Shown here: in pieces, positions 24,029 through 31,606 of the stretch
Layout of the letters: every line of letters begins with the position of its first letter
Position numbering within the stretch: the first letter of the stretch is position 1
Assembly: GCF_900177245.1 (NCBI RefSeq)
Contig: NZ_FXBM01000002.1
Coordinates: 1,178,001-1,242,000 of the forward strand
Reading direction: 5' to 3'
Length of the DNA stretch: 64,000 nt
From: Rathayibacter oskolensis
GTDB taxonomy: Bacteria > Actinomycetota > Actinomycetes > Actinomycetales > Microbacteriaceae
Program-made: the position numbers and the translations under genes
The notes under the pieces: model-generated
Told to the model about the DNA's origin: nothing
What the model saw: only the letters and a program-made list of their open reading frames with translations
The model's database searches: none

Positions 24029-24861
24029 GCCGCGATGTCACGAGCCGCGACGTGGCGACCCGCGACGGACGAATCCTCCGTGTCCACGACAGCGGACCGC
24101 GCGACTCCGGCAGGACCCTCCTCTGGCACCACGGCTCCCCGCAGACCGGCGCCCTGCTCGCTCCGGTGCTCGAGGCGGCAGAGGCCCGCCGGGTGCGGCT
24201 CGTGTCCTACGGTCGGCCCGCCTACGGAGGCTCGTCGGCGCTGCCCGGACGCGACGTCGCCTCGGCCGCCGAGGACGTGCGCGCCGTGCTCGACGCGCTC
24301 GGCGTCCGCTCCACCCTGACGATGGGAGCGTCGGGCGGCGGCCCGCACGCGCTCGCCTGCGCCGCGCTGCTCCCCGATCGAGTGGAGGCGGTGGCCGTGC
24401 TGGCCTCGCCCGCTCCGTTCGACGGCGAGCCGGGCTGGTTCGACGGCATGGCCGCGCCGGGCGGGCTGCGCGCCGCCCTCGCCGGCCGGGACGCCAGGGC
24501 GGCGTTCGCACTCGTCGACGAGTTCGACCCGGAGTCGTTCCTCCCGATCGACTACGCGGCGTTCGACGGCGACTGGTCGGCCCTGGGCGAGGACGTCGCC
24601 CGGAGCGCGGAGTGGGGCGATGACGGTCTGATCGACGACGACGTCGCCCTCGCCTCCGACTGGGGAGTCGACCTCGCCCTCATCCGGGTGCCCGTCGTGC
24701 TCGTGCAGGGCGGCCTCGACCGGGTCGTCCCGGCACACCACGCCGAGCGCCTCCGGGCGCGGCTCCCGCTCGCCGAGCACGTGCTCCGCCCCGACGACGG
24801 CCACATCTCGGTCCTCCGCGATGTCCCGGCCGCTCTCGACCGGCTGATCGCCCTGTCCTAG
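24025..24861 (+). CDS. Alpha/beta hydrolase co-transcribed with HxlR regulator
   Basis: A 278-residue alpha/beta hydrolase with an H-H-G-S-P oxyanion loop, the nucleophile elbow G-A-S-G-G-G-P-H and the terminal acid/base in G-G-L-D-R-V and D-D-G-H-I-S. The GTG start sits in the HxlR stop (GTGA overlap). Co-expression with an HxlR regulator and divergence from an efflux pump suggest handling of a toxic ester or antibiotic-like compound, though the substrate is unknown. An in-frame extension upstream overlaps the regulator and is not real. Confidence 0.82.
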   Translation: MSRDVTSRDVATRDGRILRVHDSGPRDSGRTLLWHHGSPQTGALLAPVLEAAEARRVRLVSYGRPAYGGSSALPGRDVASAAEDVRAVLDALGVRSTLTMGASGGGPHALACAALLPDRVEAVAVLASPAPFDGEPGWFDGMAAPGGLRAALAGRDARAAFALVDEFDPESFLPIDYAAFDGDWSALGEDVARSAEWGDDGLIDDDVALASDWGVDLALIRVPVVLVQGGLDRVVPAHHAERLRARLPLAEHVLRPDDGHISVLRDVPAALDRLIALS

Positions 24862-24878
24862 CGCCCCGCGAGGGGGCG
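24862..24878. terminator. Short hairpin between convergent genes
   Basis: CGCCCC and GGGGCG with a 5-nt loop lie directly after the hydrolase stop and before the end of the convergent DUF1684 gene. The stem is short and there is no T-tract. Confidence 0.4.
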
Positions 24879-24889
24879 GGATCCCGCGC

Positions 24890-25672
24890 TCAGGCGGCGC
24901 TGCGGACCCGGCGCTCGCCGGCCGTCACCGCGACGCCGAGCCGGTTCTGCGCGGGAGGCAGCGGGCAGTTGTAGTGCGGCGAGAACCCGCACGGCGGGAT
25001 GTAGGCGCGGTTGAAGTCGAGCAGCACCGGCCCGGGGGTTCCGGCATCGGCGGCGCCGCCGAGGCGCTGCACGACCAGGAACCGTCCGACCGGGTAGCTC
25101 CGGAGGTCGGGGTCGTCGCTGCGGTTCGTCGGGTCGCCGAAGGGGACCAGGAGCGAGCCTCCGTCGTCGAACGCCGCCACGGTGTACTCCCTGGCACGCC
25201 CGTCGTCGACCAGCGAGAAGGTGATGTCGCCCGGGACGACGAGGTCGCGGGTGGCGCCGTTGTCGCGGAGGTGCTCGAACGGGATGGTCCGCTGCTCGTC
25301 GACCGGCTCGAACCACGCCTCGAGCACCCACGCGGCGTCGAAGGGGAACGTCTCGATCGCATCGAACTCGCGGATCGCCTCGGAGGAGGCGTCCCAGACG
25401 CGGTAACCGTACTCGTCCTCTCCGGTGTCGAGACTCGGGCGTCGCATGCGGGTGAGGGCGGCGGTCGGGCCGTAGCCCGCCAGGGCCGTCTCGTCGTCCA
25501 CGCTCTCGCCCGGCCCGAGCCAGCGGGTCTCGACGAGCGCGAGGTCGCCGCGCGGGCCGGTGACCCGCTCGAGGCGACGGGCGAGCCAGGCCTCCCAGCC
25601 GGCGCGAGCCGACTCGGTGAGATCGATCGAGGCGCGGGAGGGGGCGGTGACGCTGCTGCTCGGCGAAGGCAT
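24890..25672 (-). CDS. DUF1684 domain protein
   Basis: A 260-residue soluble protein with a central acidic beta-rich part and the DUF1684 signature near the C-terminus, D-F-N-R-A-Y-I-P-P-C-G-F-S-P-H-Y-N-C-P-L then P-P-A-Q-N-R-L. The two conserved Cys and the His could bind metal, but no activity is established for this family that I can name. The start M-P-S-P-S is followed by the helix T-E-S-A-R-A-G-W-E-A-W. It is divergent from the HelD gene across a structured 329-bp gap. Confidence 0.82.
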   Translation of the reverse strand: MPSPSSSVTAPSRASIDLTESARAGWEAWLARRLERVTGPRGDLALVETRWLGPGESVDDETALAGYGPTAALTRMRRPSLDTGEDEYGYRVWDASSEAIREFDAIETFPFDAAWVLEAWFEPVDEQRTIPFEHLRDNGATRDLVVPGDITFSLVDDGRAREYTVAAFDDGGSLLVPFGDPTNRSDDPDLRSYPVGRFLVVQRLGGAADAGTPGPVLLDFNRAYIPPCGFSPHYNCPLPPAQNRLGVAVTAGERRVRSAA

Positions 25673-26001
25673 GCACGGTGCAACGCCGACGGCCGTCGAT
25701 CCCTTCCCGGATTCCGCGCGGACGGTGTCGGAGAACGGAGGCGGTTAAAGAACTCGACGCCCTGCGGCAGCGGCGCAGCCGGCTGCTCTGACGGGGCGTC
25801 GAGCTCTTCTTGACGACGAGCATGCACCCGCTCGGAGCGTCGCGCAAGGCCGAATCCGGCGTTCGCCGTCCGCGAGCGCTCGTGCACCGCTCGACGAGGA
25901 TCCGCCCCGAGCGGTCGTTAGACTGGACCGCCTGTTTTCTTGCGGCCCCGGAGCGAATCACGCGTCCCGGCCGCGACGGCGATGCATGGGAAGGGCGCAC
26001 G
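25673..26001. other. Divergent gap before helD with a long hairpin
   Basis: No gene is seen here. Bases 25748-25762 (AAGAACTCGACGCCC) pair with 25794-25808 over 14 of 15 positions around a 31-nt GC-rich loop. A short pyrimidine-rich run (CTTCTT) follows on the plus strand. The hairpin is not at the 3' end of any gene I can identify: both neighbours point away from it. It may be a leader terminator for a helD transcript begun farther upstream, or the end of an unrecognised small RNA. Confidence 0.55.
25911..25931 (+). promoter_or_regulatory. Probable helD promoter with overlapping inverted repeat
   Basis: A -10 box TAGACT (25919-25924) is flanked by the perfect inverted repeat GCGGTC (25911-25916) and GACCGC (25926-25931). 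A repressor bound there would cover the -10 region. About 70 nt of leader follow before the ATG at 26002. Confidence 0.45.
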
Positions 26002-28242
26002 ATGGCAGACGGCAACACGGTCCTCGAGTCCGAGCTGACGCACGAGCGCGCCTACGTGGCGGGGCTCTACGCCCGCCTCGACGAGCTGATCGCGCAGACG
26101 CGGGAGGCGCTCGACTCGGTCCGGATCGAGAGCGTCGGCGGCAACCACCAGAGCCGCTCGGAGCGCGACGCCTTCGCCCGCCTCTACGAGGACCGCCTCC
26201 GCATGCTCACCGGCGCCGACGACCGCCTCGCGTTCGGTCGGCTCACCCTGGCCGAGGGCGAGACGGAGCACCGCTACATCGGCCGGATCGGCCTCCGCGA
26301 CGAGGAGCAGGACGCCCTGCTGCTCGACTGGCGGGCACCGCAGTCGGCCGCCTTCTACCAGGCGACCGCCGCGCAGCCCATGGGGACCCGTGCCCGCCGC
26401 CACCTCACGACCCGGGGACGCGAGGTGCTCCGCTTCGAGGACGAGGTCTTCGACGAGGAGCTCCTGCGCGAGGGGACGGCGCTGCAGGGCGAGGGCGCGC
26501 TGATGGCGGCGCTCGGCGCCGAGCGCACCGGCCGGATGCACGACATCGTCGCGACCATCCAGAGCGAGCAGGACCGCATCATCCGCTCCGAGCTGCGCGG
26601 TGTACTCGTCGTCCAGGGCGGCCCGGGCACCGGCAAGACGGCGGTGGCTCTCCACCGCGCCGCCTACCTCCTGTACTCCCACCGCGACCGCATCGCCTCC
26701 TCCGGTGTGCTCGTCGTCGGCCCGTCGCGGTCGTTCCTGCGCTACATCGAGGCGGTGCTGCCCTCTCTCGGCGAGACCGGTGTGGTGCTGTCGACCCTCG
26801 GCCAGCTCTACCCCGGCTACGACCTCGTCGAGGAGGACGAGCCGACCGTCGCCCGAGTGAAGGGCTCGGCGCGGATGGCGGAGCTGCTCAAGCGCGCCGT
26901 CCGCTCCCGCCAGGTGGTGCCCGCCGAGACGCAGATCCTCGAGGTGAACGGCGAGCGGCTGCGGCTCGAGCCGCACGAGATCGAGCGGGCGATCACCCGC
27001 GCCCGCGACTCCCGCAAGCCGCACAACGAGGCGCGGGTGACCTTCGTGAAGACGATGCTCTCGCAGCTCACCCGTCAGCTCGCCGACCAGCTGCGCAGCC
27101 ACGGCAACACGGTCGACGAGGCCGACGAGGCGGTGCTGCGCGAAGACGTCCGCACCGCCGACGACGTGCGCGTCGCCCTGAACACCGCGTGGATCCCGCT
27201 GACCCCCGAGAAGCTGCTCCAGGACCTCTACGCCCGTCCCCAGTGGTTCGCCTCGCTCACCCCGCGGTGGACGACCGCTCAGCGCGCTCTGCTGCGACGC
27301 GACCGCGACGCCCCGTTCACCGTGTCCGACGTGCCGCTGCTCGACGAGGCGGCCGAGCTGCTCGGCGCCTACGACGACCACGCCGACGCGCAGAAGAAGG
27401 CCGAGAAGGAGCAGCGCCGCCGCGACATCGAGAACGCGGAGGCGGCGATCCGCAACATGGGCGTCGACGGGCTCGTCAACGCCAAGGATCTCGCGGCGGG
27501 CTTCGCCGAGCGCACCAGCCTCGGGACGACCTCGGAGCGGGCGGCGGCCGACCGCTCGTGGGCCTACGGCCATGTCGTGGTCGACGAGGCGCAGGAGCTC
27601 TCGCCGATGCAGTGGCGGGTCCTCATCCGGAGGTGCCCGATGCGCTCGTTCACGATCGTCGGCGACGTCGCCCAGGCCTCGGGAGCATCGGCGGCCTCGA
27701 GCTGGGACGACGCGCTGCGCGACGCGTTCGGCCGGCAGGGCCGTGCGGAGGGGCCGGCGTGGCGCCTCGAGGAGCTGACTGTCAACTACCGCACCCCCGC
27801 GCAGATCGTCGCCCTCGCGGAGCGCACCGCCCGCGAGAACGGTCTCGAGATCACTCCGAGCCGCTCGGTGCGCTCGACGGAGTGGCCGGTGCGGACCGTG
27901 CGCGACCGCGGCGACGCACCTCTCGCCGAGCGCGTTCTGGCCGCCGTCCGCGAGGACCGCGCCGTCAGCACCGACGGGACGCTGGCGATCATCGCCCCCG
28001 ACGCCGACCTCGACGACATCGCGGCACGGGCCGAGCAGGAGCTCGGCCGCGAGGTCGGCCGGGGCTCCCGGGGCCTCGACCGCCCGGTGGCGATCCTCTC
28101 GACGACCGAGGCGAAGGGGCTCGAGTTCGACTCCGTCATCATCGCCAGGCCCCGCCTGATCGCCCAGACCGGCGAGAGGGGCGCTGCCGCGCTGTACGTC
28201 GCCATGACCCGGCCGACGCAGCGGCTCACCCTGGTCGAGTGA
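26002..28242 (+). CDS. helD: HelD-type superfamily 1 ATPase, RNA polymerase recycling factor
   Basis: A 746-residue UvrD-like protein. The N-terminal coiled-coil arm (E-L-T-H-E-R-A-Y-V-A-G-L-Y-A-R-L-D) precedes D-W-R-A-P, the Walker A G-G-P-G-T-G-K-T (about 206-213), an inserted specific domain, Walker B V-V-D-E-A-Q-E-L-S, motif III D-V-A-Q-A, motif IV V-N-Y-R-T-P, and the C-terminal K-G-L-E-F-D and A-M-T-R motifs. This is the actinobacterial HelD layout and size. HelD removes stalled RNA polymerase from DNA using ATP, and several actinobacterial homologues protect against rifamycins. DNA unwinding is not expected. Confidence 0.85.
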   Translation: MADGNTVLESELTHERAYVAGLYARLDELIAQTREALDSVRIESVGGNHQSRSERDAFARLYEDRLRMLTGADDRLAFGRLTLAEGETEHRYIGRIGLRDEEQDALLLDWRAPQSAAFYQATAAQPMGTRARRHLTTRGREVLRFEDEVFDEELLREGTALQGEGALMAALGAERTGRMHDIVATIQSEQDRIIRSELRGVLVVQGGPGTGKTAVALHRAAYLLYSHRDRIASSGVLVVGPSRSFLRYIEAVLPSLGETGVVLSTLGQLYPGYDLVEEDEPTVARVKGSARMAELLKRAVRSRQVVPAETQILEVNGERLRLEPHEIERAITRARDSRKPHNEARVTFVKTMLSQLTRQLADQLRSHGNTVDEADEAVLREDVRTADDVRVALNTAWIPLTPEKLLQDLYARPQWFASLTPRWTTAQRALLRRDRDAPFTVSDVPLLDEAAELLGAYDDHADAQKKAEKEQRRRDIENAEAAIRNMGVDGLVNAKDLAAGFAERTSLGTTSERAAADRSWAYGHVVVDEAQELSPMQWRVLIRRCPMRSFTIVGDVAQASGASAASSWDDALRDAFGRQGRAEGPAWRLEELTVNYRTPAQIVALAERTARENGLEITPSRSVRSTEWPVRTVRDRGDAPLAERVLAAVREDRAVSTDGTLAIIAPDADLDDIAARAEQELGREVGRGSRGLDRPVAILSTTEAKGLEFDSVIIARPRLIAQTGERGAAALYVAMTRPTQRLTLVE

Positions 28243-28274
28243 CGCGTCCCGCATCCGTCCTAGGATTGACGACC

Positions 28275-28649
28275 ATGAGCAGTGAGAACCTGACCAAGCC
28301 CGAGCTCGACGCCCCCGACGGCCCGGCCCCCGACACGCTCGTCGTCGAGGACCTCGTCGTCGGCGACGGAGCGGAGGCCCAGCCCGGCTCGACCGTCGAG
28401 GTGCACTACCTCGGCGTCGAGTACGACACCGGCGAGGAGTTCGACTCGTCGTGGAGCCGCGACCAGTCGATCAACTTCCCCCTGAACAACCTGATCCGCG
28501 CCTGGCAGCAGGGCATCCCCGGCATGAAGGTCGGCGGCCGCCGCAAGCTGATCTGCCCGCCGGCACTCGCCTACGGGCCCGCGGGCGGCGGACACCCGCT
28601 GTCGGGCAAGACGCTGATCTTCGTGATCGACCTGCTCGGCACGAAGTAG
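28275..28649 (+). CDS. FKBP-type peptidyl-prolyl isomerase
   Basis: A 124-residue single-domain FKBP. G-S-T-V-E-V-H-Y-L-G opens the fold, followed by E-F-D-S-S-W, a hydrophobic pocket with I-P-G-M-K-V-G-G-R-R, and the end P-L-S-G-K-T-L-I-F-V-I-D-L-L. It catalyses cis/trans isomerisation of X-Pro bonds in the cytoplasm; no signal peptide is present. A TAGGAT box lies 8 nt before the ATG. It is 32 nt after helD and may also be read from it. The following hairpin lies within the convergent emfourin gene. Confidence 0.88.
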   Translation: MSSENLTKPELDAPDGPAPDTLVVEDLVVGDGAEAQPGSTVEVHYLGVEYDTGEEFDSSWSRDQSINFPLNNLIRAWQQGIPGMKVGGRRKLICPPALAYGPAGGGHPLSGKTLIFVIDLLGTK

Positions 28650-28680
28650 TCGCAGGCGCCGATCGCAGGCGCCGATCCGA

Positions 28681-28715
28681 GAAGGCGCAGCCCGGGCTAG
28701 AGGGGCTGCGCCTTC
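28681..28715 (+). terminator. Terminator of the FKBP gene, inside the emfourin coding region
   Basis: GAAGGCGCAGCCC (28681-28693) pairs perfectly with 28703-28715 across a 9-nt loop, followed by TTCAC. The stem includes the emfourin stop codon and its last codons on the opposite strand, so both convergent genes share it. Confidence 0.75.
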
Positions 28716-28981
28716 TTCACGCGGTCGACGAGCTCGCGCCAGGGCCCGTCGAGCTCCGTCTCGCCCAGGCGCACGTGGTGGGTCTGCACCCGGATCTCGT
28801 AGACGAAGCGATCGGGCCGTCCGGCGGAGGCTCGGCGCGGTTCGTCGGAGTCGCCGTCGTCCCAGGGGAGCGAGCCGAGCAGCTCCAACCACGACCGCTC
28901 GTCGGGCTGCGCCGCGACATCGACCCGCCACACCCGGCGCAGGCCTGCGAAGCCGCCGCTGCGCGACACGATCACGTCCAT
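28697..28981 (-). CDS. Emfourin-like inhibitor of the adjacent M4 protease
   Basis: A 94-residue protein. It starts M-D-V-I-V-S-R-S-G-G-F-A-G-L-R-R, the conserved N-terminal strand and R-S-G-G-F-G/A-G motif of emfourin, the proteinaceous inhibitor of protealysin-like proteases. The middle contains a helix (S-W-L-E-L-L-G-S-L-P-W) and the C-terminus ends E-L-V-D-R-V-K-K-A-Q-P-L. It lies 47 nt downstream of the M4 protease gene on the same strand, the operon order known for protealysin and emfourin. The likely role is to block self-digestion inside the cell. Confidence 0.85.
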   Translation of the reverse strand: MDVIVSRSGGFAGLRRVWRVDVAAQPDERSWLELLGSLPWDDGDSDEPRRASAGRPDRFVYEIRVQTHHVRLGETELDGPWRELVDRVKKAQPL

Positions 28982-29028
28982 GCGCGCGATGGTACTCGCC
29001 GCACCACCGCGCCGTCCGGGCGGGGGAG

Positions 29029-30111
29029 TCAGGCGCCGGTCGGCAGCTCCACCCCCACCGTCGACCACCCGGTGCGCACGGCCCGCTCGACCTCGGAGTC
29101 GGCGCCGAAGCGCGCGGCGGCCGCGGCGACCGTCAGCCCGGCGAAGGCCGTGAAGTCGGCCGTGGCCGTGAGCACCCCTCCGGTGAGCACGTCGTACCAG
29201 ACCTGCCCCGCCCGCTCCCAGGCGTTGCCGCCGAGGGTCGTCGCGGCGACCGCGAACGCGCGGTTGGGGATGCCGGAGTTGATGTGCACGCCGCCGTTGT
29301 CGTCGTCGGTGTCGACGTAGTCGTCCATCGATCCGGGCTGCGGGTCCTTGCCGAGGACGTCGTCGTCGTAGGCCGTGCCCGGGGCGATCATCGAGCGGAG
29401 CGCCGTGCCCTCCACCTCGTCGGTGAAGAGCCCCTCGCCGATCAGCCAGCTCGCCCGATCGGCGGTCTGACCGGCGCCGAACTGCTCGAGCAGCGCGCCG
29501 AAGACGTCCGAGATCGACTCGTTCAGAGCGCCCGACTGCCCGCGGTAGACGAGGTTGGCGGTGTACTCGGTGACGCCGTGCGCGAGCTCGTGCCCGATGA
29601 CGCTCGGCGAGACGGTGAAGCGGCGGAACACCTGGCCGTCCCCGTCGCCGAAGACCATCCTCGAGCCGTCCCAGAAGGCGTTGTCGTAGTCGTCGCCGTA
29701 GTGCACCGTCGCGTCCAGCGGCAGCCACTCGTCGTCGATGGAGTCGCGGCCGTAGGCCTGCTGGAGGAACGCGAACATCGCTCCGAGGCCGTCGTAGGCC
29801 TCGTCGACGGCGACGTCTCCCGTCGCGGGCTCGCCCTCCCTCCGCACGGGCGTGCCGGGGAGCGTCTCGGTCGTCTGCGCGTCCGAGATGGTGCGCTGCA
29901 GAGCCTCCACCCGGTCGCGCGGCGAGGGCGTCGCGGTCGCCGACGGGCGGGGCGCTGTCGGCCCGGGTGCCGGCTCACCGGGCCGGACGCGCCGGAAGGG
30001 CTCGTCCTGCTCGAGGGAGCGGCGCGCGGCACGGGCGGCCCGCGAGAACGCGGGATCGTCGAGGCGGGCGATGCGGACGAGGAGGTACGGCGGCACGACG
30101 GTTCGTCTCAT
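29029..30111 (-). CDS. Protealysin-like M4 (thermolysin family) metalloprotease with short propeptide
   Basis: A 360-residue M4 peptidase without a Sec signal. Its N-terminus M-R-R-T-V-V-P-P-Y-L-L holds the P-P-Y/P-P-L motif that defines the short protealysin propeptide. The catalytic domain has H-E-L-A-H (H174, E175, H178) and G-A-L-N-E-S-I-S-D (third zinc ligand E198), with the substrate-site His in V-H-I-N-S-G-I-P-N. About 45 residues between propeptide and catalytic core are Pro/Thr-rich. Protealysins act inside the cell or leave by a non-classical route, and the emfourin gene follows. Confidence 0.9.
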   Translation of the reverse strand: MRRTVVPPYLLVRIARLDDPAFSRAARAARRSLEQDEPFRRVRPGEPAPGPTAPRPSATATPSPRDRVEALQRTISDAQTTETLPGTPVRREGEPATGDVAVDEAYDGLGAMFAFLQQAYGRDSIDDEWLPLDATVHYGDDYDNAFWDGSRMVFGDGDGQVFRRFTVSPSVIGHELAHGVTEYTANLVYRGQSGALNESISDVFGALLEQFGAGQTADRASWLIGEGLFTDEVEGTALRSMIAPGTAYDDDVLGKDPQPGSMDDYVDTDDDNGGVHINSGIPNRAFAVAATTLGGNAWERAGQVWYDVLTGGVLTATADFTAFAGLTVAAAAARFGADSEVERAVRTGWSTVGVELPTGA

Positions 30112-30274
30112 GCCCCGATCCTCGCACCGACCTCCGACACGGTCCCGGGCTCGCCGGAGTCGCCCGAATGGGGTAACGCCGCTCTCGCCGGTGCCTGCCG
30201 GGAGCGATAGCCTGGCGCTCGACGAGCGGTTTCCATCGATCAGGGGCTCGGCCCCGGGGACGACGAGGGCGGAC

Positions 30275-30859
30275 ATGGGCATCATCACGCGGGGCTTCTT
30301 CGGGAAGCGGGAGCAGAATCCCGACATCCCTCCGGGTCAGTACCTCGAGACGGGCTTCCCCGTCCTCTCGATCGGGCCGACGCCCAACATCCACGAGTGG
30401 GCCTTCTCGATCGACGCGGGGCCGGCCGGGGTCCGGCGGTGGACGCGCGAGGAGTTCGACGCGCTTCCGCACGAGGACGTGCACACCGACATCCACTGCG
30501 TGACGCGCTGGTCCAAGCTCGGCACCACCTGGCGCGGCGTCTCGGTCGACACCCTCCTCGACGGCATCGAGAGCGACGCGGGCTTCGTGATGGCCGAGAG
30601 CTTCGGCGGCTACACGACCAATCTGCCCCTGCCCGAGATCCGGGGCGGCAAGGCCTGGGTCGTCACCGAGTTCGAGGGGGCACCGCTCGCCGCCGAGCAC
30701 GGGGGGCCCGCGCGCCTGCTCGTCCCGCACCTCTACTTCTGGAAGAGCGCGAAGTGGGTGAAGGGCCTGCGCTTCATGCCCGGCGACCAGCCCGGGTTCT
30801 GGGAGCAGAACGGCTACCACATGCACGGGGACCCGTGGAAAGAGGAGCGCTACTGGTGA
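30275..30859 (+). CDS. Sulfite-oxidase-fold molybdopterin oxidoreductase, catalytic subunit
   Basis: A 194-residue compact oxidoreductase of the sulfite oxidase molybdopterin-binding fold. The molybdenum-ligating Cys is in D-I-H-C-V-T-R-W-S (C75), followed by W-R-G-V-S-V. The segments E-S-F-G-G-Y-T-T-N-L-P-L and L-Y-F-W-K-S-A-K-W-V-K-G match the YuiH-like soluble branch. There is no Tat signal and no heme domain, so it should act in the cytoplasm. The natural substrate of this branch is unknown. The stop overlaps the flavin reductase start (TGATG). Confidence 0.83.
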   Translation: MGIITRGFFGKREQNPDIPPGQYLETGFPVLSIGPTPNIHEWAFSIDAGPAGVRRWTREEFDALPHEDVHTDIHCVTRWSKLGTTWRGVSVDTLLDGIESDAGFVMAESFGGYTTNLPLPEIRGGKAWVVTEFEGAPLAAEHGGPARLLVPHLYFWKSAKWVKGLRFMPGDQPGFWEQNGYHMHGDPWKEERYW

Positions 30860-31584
30860 TGTGGACGGAGGCGGTGACCGAGTCGGTCGCTCCGCTCACC
30901 CCCACGTCACGACTCCTGACGCTGCGCGTGCCCGGCTGGCCGGGACACGTGGCGGGCCAGCACCTCGACATCCGTCTGACGGCCCCCGACGGGTACCAGG
31001 CGAGCCGGTCCTACTCGATCGGCGCCCCCTCCGACGGCGAGAGGGTCGAGCTCGCGGTCGAGCGCCTCGACGACGGCGAGGTCTCGCCCTACCTCGTCGA
31101 CGGCCTCGAGGCGGGGGACAGCCTCGAGGTCAGGGGCCCGATCGGCGGCTGGTTCGTCTGGCGGCCCGAGCAGACCGAGCCGGTGCAGCTGATCGCCGGC
31201 GGGAGCGGCCTGGTGCCGCTGATGGCGATGGCGCGCGAGCACGGCCGCACAGGGAGCGCGGCCCCGATGAGGCTGCTCTACTCGGTGCGCTCGCCCGTGT
31301 TCGCCTACTACCAGAGCGACCTCCGGGCGCTCGCCGAGACGCCGGCCGAGCGGGGCGGAGTCGTCACCGACATGGTCTTCACCCGGGCGTCCCCTCCGGG
31401 AGCGACCCGCCCGGCGGGTCGGGTGACTCCCGACCTGCTCGCCGAGGCGACCCTGCCTCCGGAGCTCGCCCCGACCGTCTACGTCTGCGGTCCCACCGCA
31501 TTCGTCGAGGCGGTCGCGACCGCGCTCGTCTCCCAGGGCCATGCACCCGAGCGCGTCCGCACCGAGCGCTTCGGCGGCCCCTGA
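30859..31584 (+). CDS. FAD/NAD(P)H-dependent ferredoxin-reductase-type partner of the molybdoenzyme
   Basis: A 241-residue ferredoxin-NADP reductase-like protein. The FAD-binding R-S-Y-S-I-G, a G-P-I-G-G-W-F loop, the NAD(P) motif G-G-S-G-L-V-P-L-M-A-M and the C-terminal V-C-G-P-T-A-F-V-E are present. No 2Fe-2S domain follows, so electrons probably pass straight from flavin to the molybdenum protein encoded just upstream. The ATG overlaps that gene's stop codon, which implies equal amounts of both proteins. Confidence 0.85.
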   Translation: MWTEAVTESVAPLTPTSRLLTLRVPGWPGHVAGQHLDIRLTAPDGYQASRSYSIGAPSDGERVELAVERLDDGEVSPYLVDGLEAGDSLEVRGPIGGWFVWRPEQTEPVQLIAGGSGLVPLMAMAREHGRTGSAAPMRLLYSVRSPVFAYYQSDLRALAETPAERGGVVTDMVFTRASPPGATRPAGRVTPDLLAEATLPPELAPTVYVCGPTAFVEAVATALVSQGHAPERVRTERFGGP

Positions 31585-31606
31585 GCCGCCCCGGCGGGTC
31601 AGCCGG

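Noticed and set aside
24862-24878. Strong bidirectional terminator between the hydrolase and DUF1684 genes
   Set aside because: The stem is only 6 bp without a T-tract, so it is listed at low confidence and not used to support any claim.
25925-25960. Rifamycin-associated element (RAE) upstream of helD
   Set aside because: Only one half (CTTGCGGCC) resembles the symmetric element known from Streptomyces; no matching second arm is seen.
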